Positions 7,452 through 16,510 are shown, counted from the stretch's first letter. The stretch is DNA of 64,000 nucleotides from DATAVB01 sp036267955 (GCA_036267955.1 DATAVB010000087.1:16590-80589); one strand, 5' to 3'. Made by a program: numbers and translations. The notes: generated from the letters alone by a model not told the origin.

Positions 7452-9098
7452 TTAGCACGCGTCCGCCAACTGCGATCGAGTTTCTATGACAAGCCCCTCC
7501 CGAGCGCGAAGCCGCAGAGATGGGCCCACGCTCTCGCCCACGCGGTCACAACCGGTCGCCGCGATGATCGTCCCGTCCGGGCTGAGGCCAGCTGGCATCT
7601 CCAGCGGTAGATCTCCGAAGTTCAACACGACAAGGATTCCGTTTTCGAGATGGTCGCGTCGATAGGCGAGGCACGCGTCTGGAACACCAGCCACGAGGCT
7701 GAAGTCACCCGATTGAAGGGCTGGCGTGGCTCGCCGCACGGCAATGAGACGGCGGGTCAGTTCGAGAATTGACCGCTCGTCATTCGCCTCCGCGGCCACG
7801 TTCTGTGTGGGCCAGTCAGGGGCCAGCGGCAGCCACGGCTCGACCTCGGCGGGACAGAATCCCGCGTTCGGCTGATCGACCCATTGCATCGGCGTGCGCC
7901 CACCGTCGCGGCTCCTCGGATTGTTCGGGTCTGCGGAGAGCCGATCGCGTTGGCGCTCAGGTGGCACTTCGACTTCCGGCAGTCCGATCTCGTCGCCGTA
8001 ATACAGGAACGGCGTGCCCCGCAGCGTCAGCACCAGCATCGCAGCCAAGCGAGCGGTGGATTCACCGTGCCGCCCGACCCGCGCGGTGTCATGGTTGCCC
8101 AGGCAGTAGTTCGGCCACGCACCGGCGGCGGCGAGCGCGGAGTCGTACGAGTCGACCCAGTCGGCGATTGCGTGCGCCTCAAGCGGCACGAAGGTGAGGC
8201 GGAAGTTCATCGCCAGATCGAGCAGGTCACCGTTGCCGTGGAAGGTCGCGAAGTGATCGAGCGGCAGGAAGTAGAACACCTCTCCGATGAGAACCCGATC
8301 GGCGTGGCGGTCGGCGACCGCGCACATCAACCTGATGTAGTCGAGCGTCTCGGGGCGGTTGCACTGATGGCGGGCAGAGATAAAGTAGTTGCGCACGTCA
8401 GCCCCCGGCGGCAATGGGGCCTCGCCGCGCAATTGCGGGTCCTTTCCCAAGAAGTCGGCCATGTCGATCCGCGCCCCGTCCGCGCCGCGGGCGAACCAGA
8501 AGTCGAGCACGTCGAGCATCGCCTTCTGCACATCGGGGTTGCTCCAGTTCAGATCTGGCTGCGACGGCGAGAAGTTCGCGAGGTACCACTGCGCCGTCGA
8601 ATCGTCAAAGACCCACGCGCCTCCGTCGACGGCGCGCGATCCCTGTCCACGCCAATTGTTTGGCGGCGAGCCGTCCGGCTTCGAGTCAGCCCAGATGTAC
8701 CAGTCGCGCTTGGCGTTCGCACGCGATGAACGCGACTCGCGAAACCACTCGTGCTCCGACGAGGTGTGGTTCGGAACGAAGTCGACGACGACCTTGATGC
8801 CGCGCTCATGCGCCGAGCCGACCAGCCTGTCAAAGTCTCCCAGTGTGCCGTACTCGGGAGCGACAGCACAGTAATCCGTGATGTCGTATCCGAAGTCATG
8901 CATCGGCGAGCGATAGAACGGTGTAAGCCATATCGCGTCTATCCCGAGCTGGTGGATATAGTCAAGGCGGCTGGTTATGCCGGCCAGATCACCTATTCCG
9001 TCACCGTTCGAGTCCTGAAACGAACGAACGTAGATCTGGTATATGACGCCATTCCGCCACGACGGATCGGGACGGTCATCTCTCGGCATTGTCGTCAT
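7452..9098 (-). CDS. GH13 alpha-glucosidase / oligo-1,6-glucosidase-type enzyme
   Basis: 548 residues, normal for GH13 alpha-glucosidases. N-terminal catalytic barrel begins WRNGVIYQIYVRSFQDSNGDGIGDLAG. The four conserved regions are visible: DFVPNHTS, DGARIDMADF (nucleophile Asp), IGEVFY (acid/base Glu) and NHDTAR (transition-state Asp). There is no signal peptide, so it acts in the cytosol on imported oligosaccharides. It follows the DUF4185 gene on the same strand with a 158-nt gap. The exact linkage preference (alpha-1,4, alpha-1,6, or trehalose/sucrose related) cannot be fixed from these motifs. Confidence 0.92.
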   Translation of the reverse strand: MTTMPRDDRPDPSWRNGVIYQIYVRSFQDSNGDGIGDLAGITSRLDYIHQLGIDAIWLTPFYRSPMHDFGYDITDYCAVAPEYGTLGDFDRLVGSAHERGIKVVVDFVPNHTSSEHEWFRESRSSRANAKRDWYIWADSKPDGSPPNNWRGQGSRAVDGGAWVFDDSTAQWYLANFSPSQPDLNWSNPDVQKAMLDVLDFWFARGADGARIDMADFLGKDPQLRGEAPLPPGADVRNYFISARHQCNRPETLDYIRLMCAVADRHADRVLIGEVFYFLPLDHFATFHGNGDLLDLAMNFRLTFVPLEAHAIADWVDSYDSALAAAGAWPNYCLGNHDTARVGRHGESTARLAAMLVLTLRGTPFLYYGDEIGLPEVEVPPERQRDRLSADPNNPRSRDGGRTPMQWVDQPNAGFCPAEVEPWLPLAPDWPTQNVAAEANDERSILELTRRLIAVRRATPALQSGDFSLVAGVPDACLAYRRDHLENGILVVLNFGDLPLEMPAGLSPDGTIIAATGCDRVGESVGPSLRLRAREGLVIETRSQLADAC

Positions 9099-9256
9099 GG
9101 TTTGGTTCCTGGGCTGGGGATGTCAGGCAACGCCTCCGACAATTTCCGTCGCCTCATGACGCGAACCGGACGGCCAGGACAACCACGATGATCGCGAACC
9201 CGCCGGTAGCGCCCACAGCCCCGCGCGGCTTGACAAGCGGAATCCACGCGGTCGGG

Positions 9257-10387
9257 CTAGTGCACCAACCCATCGATCTGGTAGTGCATGACGCGGTAGT
9301 TCTGGTTGTCGTACCACTGGCTGACGCAGATGTGGAAGTCGTCGAACGACGAGCCTGGAATGATGAATCCGCCGTACGGGCTGGCGACGAGATTTCCAGT
9401 CTCGTTGCCCGGCGTCGTCGGGACGATGATCGTCTGCTCCGGCGTGGTGAAGAGGTTCGCGGTCGGCACCGGGAAGACCTGAGCCCGCATCGACAGCACA
9501 TCCATGTTCAGCCAGGTGAACGCGTATTGCCCACCCATGGCGCGGAAACAGATCTCACCCCATTTACGTGAGCCGGTAATCGTGGTCGGCGGATTTCCCC
9601 ACGCCCAGTTTCCGTTGGCGAATCCCCACGGCTGATAGGAGGCGGGGACTCCGAGTTGGTCCTGCGGCACCCGGTGCAGCAGGAGATCCGACACGACGTC
9701 ACGGTTGAACACGGTCGACAGCACGTAACAGAAGCCGTCGTCGGCGACCGCATAGGTCTTCTGCTGGAATTGGCCGTTGTATTGATTTCCCGGCCACTGG
9801 CACAGATATTCCCAGGTCTCGCCACTGTCGGTGGATTTCCAGAAATCGGAGTGGTCGGTCTGGTAGATGACACCCCGCATGAGGTGCATGTACATCGTGC
9901 CGCCGACGGTGAACACATCCGACGGAATGGCGGTGGTGTAGCCACCGTTCACCGGATTGTGCGGCTCCGGAACGAGACCGTTGGCGTGTGATCCACCGAC
10001 GCTGCCGTCGATGGTCAACGAATTCAGGTTGCTGCTGCTGGACCGCAGGCCGACCGGCGCCCGCCAGTCCGGGCCGCCGACCCCGCTGCCGTCGAAGGTG
10101 TCGCCACCCACGAAGAGCATGGTCCCGTTAGGACAGAGCGCGGGAATTCCCAGGTCGGTCCAGGGCGCGGCGAAGGCTCCGGTCTCCGCCGGCCCGGTCA
10201 GGTTCTTGACCTTGGCGCCGCTGATGGCGTCTGGGCGCACCACCCGGGGTCCGGCGGCATTCGCCGAGTTCGCGGTGCCGGCCACCGCTCCCGCTCCCAG
10301 GGCGACGCCCAAGCCACCCCTGAGGACCGATCGACGGCTGAGGACACCAAGCTGGGCCAGCGTTCTGGATTCCGTTGCTCTGGGCAT
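9257..10387 (-). CDS. Tat-exported DUF4185 family protein
   Basis: 376 residues from ATG 10387 (GAGGAG 5 nt upstream; the GTG at 10393 sits on the ribosome site). LSRRSVLRGGLGVALGAGAVAG is a twin-arginine signal followed by an Ala-rich cleavage region. The mature domain resembles a five- or six-bladed beta-propeller family (DUF4185) seen in actinobacteria, with PNGTMLFVGGDTF, FWKSTDSGETWEY and GGFIIPGSSFDDFHICVSQWYD. It probably acts on or binds extracellular carbohydrate or lipid, but no reaction is established. Upstream of the GH13 gene, possibly co-transcribed. Confidence 0.8.
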   Translation of the reverse strand: MPRATESRTLAQLGVLSRRSVLRGGLGVALGAGAVAGTANSANAAGPRVVRPDAISGAKVKNLTGPAETGAFAAPWTDLGIPALCPNGTMLFVGGDTFDGSGVGGPDWRAPVGLRSSSSNLNSLTIDGSVGGSHANGLVPEPHNPVNGGYTTAIPSDVFTVGGTMYMHLMRGVIYQTDHSDFWKSTDSGETWEYLCQWPGNQYNGQFQQKTYAVADDGFCYVLSTVFNRDVVSDLLLHRVPQDQLGVPASYQPWGFANGNWAWGNPPTTITGSRKWGEICFRAMGGQYAFTWLNMDVLSMRAQVFPVPTANLFTTPEQTIIVPTTPGNETGNLVASPYGGFIIPGSSFDDFHICVSQWYDNQNYRVMHYQIDGLVH

Positions 10388-10511
10388 ACGCACTCCTCAG
10401 CAGGCGGGCGACCGCTCCGGCGGGCCATGAGAAATCGAATTCTCAAGCGCCCCCACTATCGAGCAGGCGGAGCAGATCGGCAACCCCTGGACGACTGCGC
10501 GCCGGTCGCCG

Positions 10512-10535
10512 GCAATTACGGCCTTCCGTAATTGC
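10512..10535. promoter_or_regulatory. Perfect 10-bp inverted repeat between divergent genes
   Basis: GCAATTACGG (10512-10521), a CCTT spacer, and CCGTAATTGC (10526-10535). It lies in the 198-nt divergent region between the DUF4185 gene and the epimerase gene, 51 nt before the latter's start, and looks like a dimeric regulator site. Confidence 0.55.
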
Positions 10536-10585
10536 GTCCATCCGACCTAGGATGCGCAGATCACGAACTCCTCTGAAATCGGCGG

Positions 10586-11638
10586 GTGTGGTCAGCGTTG
10601 CTGAACGACGGTGTGCGGCCGGCCTCTGAGGCCGAGCTGGAAGAGCTGCTCTCGACGCCCTCGGCCGGTCTGGTCGCCGAGCTCGGCACTCTCACGGGTG
10701 ATCTGCTGATCCTCGGCGCGGGCGGCAAGATGGGGCCGACCATGGCCCGGATGGCGAGGCGAGCACTCGACCTCGCCGGCCGCGACGACGTCGACGTGAT
10801 CGCGGTGTCCCGCTGGTCGGACACCGCCGCCGCGGACCGGCTGCGCGCGGCCGGGGTGCGGGTCGAGGTGGCCGATGTGACCGTCGACAGTGACCTGTCG
10901 GCGTTGCCCGAGGCGGCGAACGTCGTCTACCTCATCGGCGCGAAATTCGGTGTGTCGGCCAATCCGCACACCGCCTGGACGGTCAACGCCGTGCTGCCCG
11001 CCCTGGTCGGCCGGCGGTACGCGAAGTCCCGGTTGGCCGTGCTGTCCACCGGCAACGTCTATCCGCTGACCCCGGTCGAGGCCGGCGGCCCGACCGAATC
11101 CGACCCGACCGGCCCGGTCGGCGAATACGCGATGTCCTGCCTCGGGCGGGAGCGCGCGGTCGATGCGGTCAGCGCCGAGCACGGTACGGCGGCGGCGATC
11201 ATCCGACTCAACTACGCGGTCGAGTTGCGCTACGGCGTTCTCGCGGATCTCGCGACCCGCATCCACGCCGGGACCCCGATCGACCTTGCCACCGGCCATG
11301 TCAACGTGGTCTGGCAGCGCTACGCCAGCGAGGTGGCGCTGCGGTCCCTGCTGCACGCGAGCAATCCGCCGTTCGTGCTCAACCTCACGGGCCCCGAGAC
11401 GGTGAGCGTCCGCCGGGTGGCGACCCGGCTGGGCGAGCTGCTGGGCGCCGAACCGGTCTTCACCGGAGAGCCGGCGCCGACCGCGCTGCTGTCGAACGCC
11501 GGCCGCTGCCACGCGCTCTTCGGCTATCCCGACATCGCCCTGGACACGCTCGTGGCCTGGCAGGCCGGGTGGCTGCTGGCCGGCGGCGAGCTCTGGGCGA
11601 AGGCGACCAAATTCGAACGACGGGACGGACGGTTCTGA
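10586..11638 (+). CDS. NAD-dependent epimerase/dehydratase family protein
   Basis: 350 residues, GTG start at 10586 with a weak ribosome site, so the exact start is uncertain. It has an N-terminal extension, then a Rossmann nucleotide-binding motif LLILGAGGKMGPTMARMA and a short-chain dehydrogenase core with VYLIGAKFGVSANPHTAWTVNA and the STGNVYP segment. The catalytic Tyr of the usual YxxxK may be the EYAMSCLGRE region, where the lysine is not obvious. Stop and next start overlap (TGATG), so it is coupled to a dihydrodipicolinate-synthase-like enzyme. The pair suggests catabolism of a sugar acid or keto acid. Confidence 0.82.
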   Translation: MWSALLNDGVRPASEAELEELLSTPSAGLVAELGTLTGDLLILGAGGKMGPTMARMARRALDLAGRDDVDVIAVSRWSDTAAADRLRAAGVRVEVADVTVDSDLSALPEAANVVYLIGAKFGVSANPHTAWTVNAVLPALVGRRYAKSRLAVLSTGNVYPLTPVEAGGPTESDPTGPVGEYAMSCLGRERAVDAVSAEHGTAAAIIRLNYAVELRYGVLADLATRIHAGTPIDLATGHVNVVWQRYASEVALRSLLHASNPPFVLNLTGPETVSVRRVATRLGELLGAEPVFTGEPAPTALLSNAGRCHALFGYPDIALDTLVAWQAGWLLAGGELWAKATKFERRDGRF

Positions 11639-12684
11639 TGGCGGCCACACTCGCACCGGCGCAGGCCCGACTGCTCGCCGAGGGCACGGTCATTCCGGCG
11701 CATCCGCTGGCGCTGGCCGCCGACCGGACCCTCGACGTGCCGGCGCAGCGCGCATTGACCCGCTATTACGCCGCTTCCGGCGTGGGTGGCGTCGCGGTCG
11801 GCGTGCACACCACCCAGTTCGCCATCCACGATCCCGGTTCAAAACTGCTCGAGCCGGTGCTCTCAATCGCCGCCGAAACCCTCGACCACCTGCACCTGGA
11901 CCGGCCGTTCCTGCGGATCGCCGGCGCCTGCGGCCCCCTCGAACAGGCGGTCGCCGAGGCCGAGCTCGCCGCCTCCCTCGGCTACCACGCGGTGCTGCTC
12001 TCCCCCACCCGCGGCGACGAGTCGACTCTGCTGGCCCGGGCGGCGGCCGTCGGCGAGGTGTTGCCGGTCATCGGTTTCTACCTGCAGGAGGCCGTCGGCG
12101 GACGCTATCTCGGCCTCGAATTCTGGCGCCAGCTCGCCGATCAGCCGGGCGTCGTGGCGGTGAAACTCGCGCCCTTCGACCGGTACCGCACGCTGGAGGC
12201 GGTCCGTGGCATCGCCGCCTCCGACCGGGGCGCGGACGTGGCGATCTACACCGGCAACGACGACGCCATCATCACCGATCTGCTGACCCCGTACGACCTG
12301 GGCGACGGTATGCGGCGGCACGTCGTCGGCGGGCTGCTCGGCCAGTGGGCCGTGTGGACCTCCGCCGCGGTCGCCATCTTCGATCTCGCCCGCCGGGCCC
12401 GGTCCGGGGACGCGGCGGCGCTGGCCGAGGTGCTCGGCCGCAGCGCCGGCCTCACCGACGCCAACGGCGCGGTCTTCGACGTACGCAACCACTTCCACGG
12501 CTGCGTTCCCGGGATCAACGCCGTGCTGCACCAGCAGGGACTGCTGCGCAGTCCGCTGTGCCTGGATCCCGCGGAGAATCTCTCACCCGGGCAGGCGGCC
12601 GAGATCGCCCGGGTGCGGGAACGCTACCCGTGGCTGATCGACGACGACTTCGTCCTGGAGCACCTTGCCGAATGGCTGGGCTGA
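11638..12684 (+). CDS. Dihydrodipicolinate synthase family aldolase/dehydratase
   Basis: 348 residues, ATG overlapping the preceding stop by one base. The TIM-barrel Schiff-base lysine is in GVVAVKLAPFDRYR, and GGVAVGVHTTQFAIHDP and GYHAVLLSP mark the DapA/NanA fold. Family members condense or cleave pyruvate with aldehydes or dehydrate sugar acids. The GTTGE motif of DapA is replaced by VGVHTTQF, so lysine biosynthesis is unlikely. Pairing with an NAD-dependent epimerase/dehydrogenase points to a small catabolic module; substrate unknown. Confidence 0.85.
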   Translation: MAATLAPAQARLLAEGTVIPAHPLALAADRTLDVPAQRALTRYYAASGVGGVAVGVHTTQFAIHDPGSKLLEPVLSIAAETLDHLHLDRPFLRIAGACGPLEQAVAEAELAASLGYHAVLLSPTRGDESTLLARAAAVGEVLPVIGFYLQEAVGGRYLGLEFWRQLADQPGVVAVKLAPFDRYRTLEAVRGIAASDRGADVAIYTGNDDAIITDLLTPYDLGDGMRRHVVGGLLGQWAVWTSAAVAIFDLARRARSGDAAALAEVLGRSAGLTDANGAVFDVRNHFHGCVPGINAVLHQQGLLRSPLCLDPAENLSPGQAAEIARVRERYPWLIDDDFVLEHLAEWLG

Positions 12685-12688
12685 GACG

Positions 12689-12727
12689 GTGACGTGTCAC
12701 TGACGCCCGGCTGACATCGGGCTGACA
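12689..12727. promoter_or_regulatory. TGAC repeats at 11-bp spacing, SARP-operator-like
   Basis: TGAC occurs at 12690, 12701, 12712 and 12723, an exact 11-bp periodicity. The last two lie in an 11-bp direct repeat GGCTGACATCG at 12709-12719 and 12720-12730. Direct repeats at one helical turn are the usual arrangement for SARP/AfsR-type binding sites. The site lies 54-92 nt upstream of the decayed SARP gene. Confidence 0.5.
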
Positions 12728-12780
12728 TCGATCTGCCATTGACCTTCTCTAACTTCGGTGACCGACGGAGGAGTCGTTCA

Positions 12781-13391
12781 ATGAGAGTCCGGCTGCTGGG
12801 CCCGATCCAGGTGTTCGCCGACGGCGAATCGATCGACCTGCCGGTGGGGCGGCGGCGGACGTTGCTGGCGGTGCTGGGACTCGCCCGGGGCGCGCCCTCA
12901 CCATCGAGGCGATCGCCGAACGGCTCTGGGCCGAGCTCGCCCGAGCCGCCCGGGTGGCACAGGCGGACCCGGCCGACCCGGCGGCCTAATTCGAATTGCT
13001 GTCCGCCGCCCTATCGCTGTGGCGCGGACCGGTGCTCGCCGATATTGACATTTCGGCACGGCAGCGGTCGCTTGTCGCCGGTCTGGAGGAGGAACGGCTG
13101 TCCGCGACCGAACGACGCTTTGATGTCGGCCTGCGGTTGAGCCGGCACGCCGAGCTGGTGGCCGAGTTGACCGTCGCCAGCACCGAGCATCCGCTGCACG
13201 AACGTTTCTGGTGTCAGCGCATGGTCGCGCTGTATCACGCTGGTCGTCAGGCCGAGCCATTGGCGGCATATCGCGCCATCACCGGCCGGCTTGCCGATCA
13301 GCTCGGAATCGATCCCGGCGCCGAATTACGGACCACGCATGAGGCGATCCTGCGACAGACTCTCGGTTCACCGGTGGCCGCCACCGCCTGA
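12781..13391 (+). pseudogene. Decayed SARP/BTAD transcriptional activator
   Basis: ATG 12781 (GGAGG upstream) starts MRVRLLGPIQVFADGESIDLPVGRRRTLLAVLGLARG, the classical N terminus of an AfsR/SARP DNA-binding domain. Homology then shifts frame (ALTIEAIAERLWAE), hits a TAA at 12988, and about 90 residues of the winged helix and first BTAD helices are missing. The C-terminal BTAD part resumes in another frame: LSLWRGPVLADI, ERRFDVGLRLSRHAELVAELT, HERFWCQRMVALYHAGRQAEPLAAYR and DQLGIDPGAELR, ending at 13391. Clearly non-functional as an activator. Confidence 0.88.
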
Positions 13392-13590
13392 TCCAGCTGT
13401 TTGTAACCAGATTCTGTGCCGAGGCTCCGCGAATCGACAACTTGGCCTCGCGGCGGACACCCCGATCGACACATCGGCCGGCACCGGATGACCCGACTGC
13501 GAGGTCGAGTAGCGCAAAGATGAAGAATCCACCTCCCCATTGGCGTTGATCCGGCACACTCTCAACCGCCATATGCCATGGGGGAATTTA

Positions 13591-14228
13591 ATGATCAGAA
13601 TAGCGAACAACAGAGTGGCCCGACTTCTTGCCGCATCAGGCGCGATAGTTGTCGGGGTTGCGACGCTCTGCGTCACCGGGGCCACGGCGGCGCAGGCGAC
13701 GCCAGGCTGCGCGGTGACGGATTACCGCGAGGTCGTTCGTCGAAATTCACTGTGTACGACACGGACAGACCGGGAACGTACAAGACAGTCGGTGGCGACG
13801 GATACACGAAGAAGGATTTCAGCACTACCGCCTGGCATTCTGCGACGACCTCCCTGCGGTACGGAGCCTGGACCTCAATTTCCACGAAGCGCATCCACTC
13901 GAACAAGGTGTCGGTGTCGTCGGCCGTGTCCCGCTACGCGGAGTTCGACGGACGCATTCACTATGCGGGCCGGCTCATGACATTCGAGACCCGGCACTCG
14001 GTCCATGATCCGTGGAAGGTCTTCGGATACGCCCGTACCAACTCCGCAGGTCGGGCGTCGGCGACACACACCAGCTCGCGGCTCGACTACTACCGCGTCG
14101 TGTTGACCGACATCAGCACCGGCTGGGGATTGGCGAGCGGAACGTCGCGCCGCCAGGCGTGCATCTGGAGTTCCTGTGCAGGATCGATGTCTCGCTCCTC
14201 GATCCGGGCCGATCGAGGTGCGGTTTGA
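13591..14228 (+). pseudogene. Frameshifted small secreted protein
   Basis: ATG 13591 follows GGGGGAATTTA and begins a convincing Sec signal peptide (ARLLAASGAIVVGVATLCVTGATAAQATPG). The frame then degenerates near 13740, while the next frame continues plausibly as KFTVYDTDRPGTYKTVGGDGYTKKDF through YARTNSAGRASATHTS to 14228. A single one-base change near 13735-13745 would join the two into one secreted protein of about 200 residues. No family recognised. The C terminus reads into the palindromic repeat, which may have replaced the original end. Confidence 0.6.
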
Positions 14229-14353
14229 TCGAGGAAATCCGCGTCATCCGATCGAAGTGCGCTTTACCCGCCGGAAAACTCGTCCCGTGCGATCGAAGCG
14301 CGCTTTGATCGGCGAAATCGACTGCAGGACCGGGTAAAGCGCACTTCGATCGG
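14209..14353. repeat. Palindromic repeat element, four copies of a 23-bp unit
   Basis: A 23-bp unit beginning CCGATCGAAG and ending CTTTACCCG at 14248-14270 has a perfect reverse complement at 14331-14353. Between them a third copy lies at 14290-14312 (CGATCGAAGC..TTTGATCGG) and a degenerate copy precedes at 14209-14231. The same unit recurs as an inverted pair at 62915-62979. It occupies the gap between convergent genes. It could act as a strong bidirectional hairpin terminator or be a dispersed REP-like element. Confidence 0.8.
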
Positions 14354-14477
14354 CCTGCAGCGAGTGGGACGACCGATCGCTCGCCGATCTTGAAGTTGTC
14401 GTCCATCGATGCCCGAAATGTGGGGCCTTGTCATCAAGATCGGCGAACGAGTGCGGCGAACCAGCGGGCTACAGTTC

Positions 14478-14954
14478 TCAGGGGAGCAGCGAGAGTTTCT
14501 TGGCTAGTTTGTCGATCCGGTTGCGCGGCCCGACAAGGCTCACTGCGTAATAGGAGATCTCGGTCGCCGCACTGACCTGCTGCAGGTATTCGTCGTAGAC
14601 GCGGGTGCTCTGCGCCTGGCTGGGCATGTCGGCGACGAACACCTCCTCGGCGCCGACCGCCCTGGCGCGCAGGTCAGTTAACTGTTCCGTTGTCGCACCG
14701 AGAATTGAGCAACCCGCCCACGGCAGACCCGCATGCACCGACCCTGCGCCGTCCTTGGCGTCCGGCCCGAGCAGGCCGGCGACCGCACGTCCGGTCGCCG
14801 ACGCCACGCAGACCGCGGCGTTGACGGCCCGGCCCGCCGGCAGCGCCTGGTCCACCACAATGATCCATTTCAGCCGCGCGGAGCGGGTCGGCTCCGCGGT
14901 GTTGATTTCGTCGGCCGCGAAGCCAACCTCGCCGGGCTGACCAGTGATCATCAA
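14478..14954 (-). CDS. DUF2000 domain protein
   Basis: 158 residues. LKWIIVVDQALPAGRAVNAAVCVASATGRAV is typical of DUF2000, which has a peptidyl-tRNA-hydrolase-II-like fold, and the C terminus RNRIDKLAKKLSLLP is intact. It is divergent from an Lrp/AsnC regulator with a 107-nt shared region, a frequent pairing for DUF2000. Enzymatic role is not known. Confidence 0.82.
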   Translation of the reverse strand: MMITGQPGEVGFAADEINTAEPTRSARLKWIIVVDQALPAGRAVNAAVCVASATGRAVAGLLGPDAKDGAGSVHAGLPWAGCSILGATTEQLTDLRARAVGAEEVFVADMPSQAQSTRVYDEYLQQVSAATEISYYAVSLVGPRNRIDKLAKKLSLLP

Positions 14955-15030
14955 TAACTCCCCAGAGCTGAATTACATACGTGCCAATGCCCACTAAGCT
15001 ATACTTGACGGCACCAATATCACAAATGAT

Positions 15031-15045
15031 CCGTACTAAGTACGG
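15031..15045. promoter_or_regulatory. Palindromic Lrp-type operator
   Basis: CCGTACT-A-AGTACGG, a perfect 15-bp palindrome in an A+T-rich stretch, 17 nt upstream of the Lrp/AsnC start and within the region shared with the divergent DUF2000 gene. Its position fits autoregulation. Confidence 0.6.
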
Positions 15046-15061
15046 CACGGGAGGCTGCACG

Positions 15062-15553
15062 GTGGATCTGGACGAACTTGATACGGCGATCCTGGGCGAA
15101 TTGCAGTCAGATGCTCGCCGGACCAACCGCGACATCGCCGCATCGGTCGGCATCTCCCCCACCACGGCGCTGGACCGCACCCGCGGGCTGCGCGATCGCG
15201 GAGTGATTCGGGGCGCCATCCTGGATGTCGATCTACCCTCGATCGGCCGACCGGTGCAGGCGCTCATCGCGGTACGGATCCGGCCCCCGTCCCGGCGCAC
15301 GATCGAGGCGTTCCGGACGTGGGTGTGTGCCCTGCCCGACACCCTCGGCGTCTTCGTCACCTCCGGCGCCGAGGATTTCCTCATTCACGTGGCGGTGCCC
15401 GACAACGACAGCCTCTACGCATTCGTGATCGACAAACTCACCGAGCGGGCGGAGATTGCCGACGTGCGGACCTCCGTGGTGTACGAACACCTGCGCAACG
15501 ACCGGATTGCGCCGGCGACAGCGCGCAAAACGCCGCGCCGAAAGCGGGCCTGA
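15062..15553 (+). CDS. Lrp/AsnC family transcriptional regulator
   Basis: 163 residues from GTG 15062, which has GGGAGG 7 nt upstream; the longer frame from 14981 lacks a ribosome site. The N-terminal helix-turn-helix is LDELDTAILGELQSDARRTNRDIAASVGISPTTALDRTRGLRDRGVI. The ligand-binding RAM domain follows (VQALIAVRI, TLGVFVTSGAEDFLIHVAV, VVYEHLR). It likely regulates the divergent DUF2000 gene in response to a small molecule such as an amino acid. Confidence 0.92.
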   Translation: MDLDELDTAILGELQSDARRTNRDIAASVGISPTTALDRTRGLRDRGVIRGAILDVDLPSIGRPVQALIAVRIRPPSRRTIEAFRTWVCALPDTLGVFVTSGAEDFLIHVAVPDNDSLYAFVIDKLTERAEIADVRTSVVYEHLRNDRIAPATARKTPRRKRA

Positions 15554-15590
15554 GCCGCGTGACCAGATCCTAAACCGCGTGGCCAGGGCC

Positions 15591-16085
15591 CTAAGCCGGA
15601 GATGACCCGGCGGCCAGATCGAGCAGCACCATCGGCAGCTCGGTATCGGCGCCGCCGATGGACCTTCCCAGGGTCGATTCCAGGACCGGCCGCAGGGTGG
15701 CCCACGCCTTCGGATGACGGCGCGCATAACTGTCCAGGGCCCGCTTGGCATCCCGATCACTCAGTACCATTGCGCTGGCCGGAGACGGCCCGCGCCCACC
15801 GAGAAATACCCGCACCCGGGAATTGGCTCGCACATTGCGAAACCACTGCGCGCGATCACCGAAACCGGAGACGACCACGTAGCGGCCAGGCGATGGATGA
15901 TCGATAATCTCCAGGACGACGAAGCGGCGTTGCCCGGACTTCCGGCCGACGTGCTCGAGCATCAACATGCGCGGACCGAGAAGGAAACCCAATCGCGCCC
16001 GATAAAGCCAGATCGGCGCCCGGACGAACCACCGAACCCGAAGCAGACGGGCGCCGGCCCGCGCGACACGTGAACTGAATGGCAT
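15591..16085 (-). CDS. Deazaflavin (F420)/FMN-dependent nitroreductase family protein
   Basis: 164 residues from ATG 16085, which has GGGAGGTC 8 nt upstream. The conserved segments of the DDN family are present: MLMLEHVGRKSGQRRFVVLEII, YVVVSGFGDRAQWFRNVRANSRVRV and the C-terminal LPMVLLDLAAG. These split-beta-barrel proteins bind F420 or flavin and reduce quinones, nitroaromatics or similar compounds. Convergent with the Lrp gene. Substrate unknown. Confidence 0.85.
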   Translation of the reverse strand: MPFSSRVARAGARLLRVRWFVRAPIWLYRARLGFLLGPRMLMLEHVGRKSGQRRFVVLEIIDHPSPGRYVVVSGFGDRAQWFRNVRANSRVRVFLGGRGPSPASAMVLSDRDAKRALDSYARRHPKAWATLRPVLESTLGRSIGGADTELPMVLLDLAAGSSPA

Positions 16086-16333
16086 GCCTGACCTCCCTAC
16101 CGCGGCGGTGCCATCATTCCACTCCGCCCCACAGCCCCTGCGAGGCATACGTCCCGAGTCAGTCAACCGGCTAGCGCGTACCGGAGACATGCCGGACACC
16201 CGTCCGCACCCTCAGCTCATCCCGCTCCCCGGTGATCATGAGCGAGTAATGCCGGCCAGGGGCGGCACAACACAATCACGATCACCTGCGTACGGAGCTA
16301 ACCGTTGCGTGATGCACATCTTGTTGTACCTTC

Positions 16334-16510
16334 TCAGACCTCGTTCACCGAAGCACCCGGCGCGTCCCGCTTGACGGCCTGAATGCCATTCTCAACCCCA
16401 CTCTTATTCGTATAGCCCTCGCCTCCGGTTGCGATTACCTGCCCGTTAGCGGACTTGAGCCGCCACCGATATTCACCCCGCGTGTCCTTGTAAACCTCGA
16501 ACTTTGCCAT
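16334..16510 (-). CDS. YegP/DUF1508 family small protein (58 aa)
   Basis: ATG 16510 with GGAG 7-8 nt upstream, TGA ending at 16334. The translation MAKFEVYKDTRGEYRWRLKS, NGQVIATGGEGYTNKSG and GIQAVKRDAPGASV is a single YegP repeat (DUF1508). It follows the PD-(D/E)XK-like gene by 28 nt, in the same orientation and with similarly low G+C, so the two probably form one transcript. The family is a small alpha/beta protein of undetermined role. A normal-length intact gene that is too short for a 60-aa cutoff. Confidence 0.9.
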   Translation of the reverse strand: MAKFEVYKDTRGEYRWRLKSANGQVIATGGEGYTNKSGVENGIQAVKRDAPGASVNEV

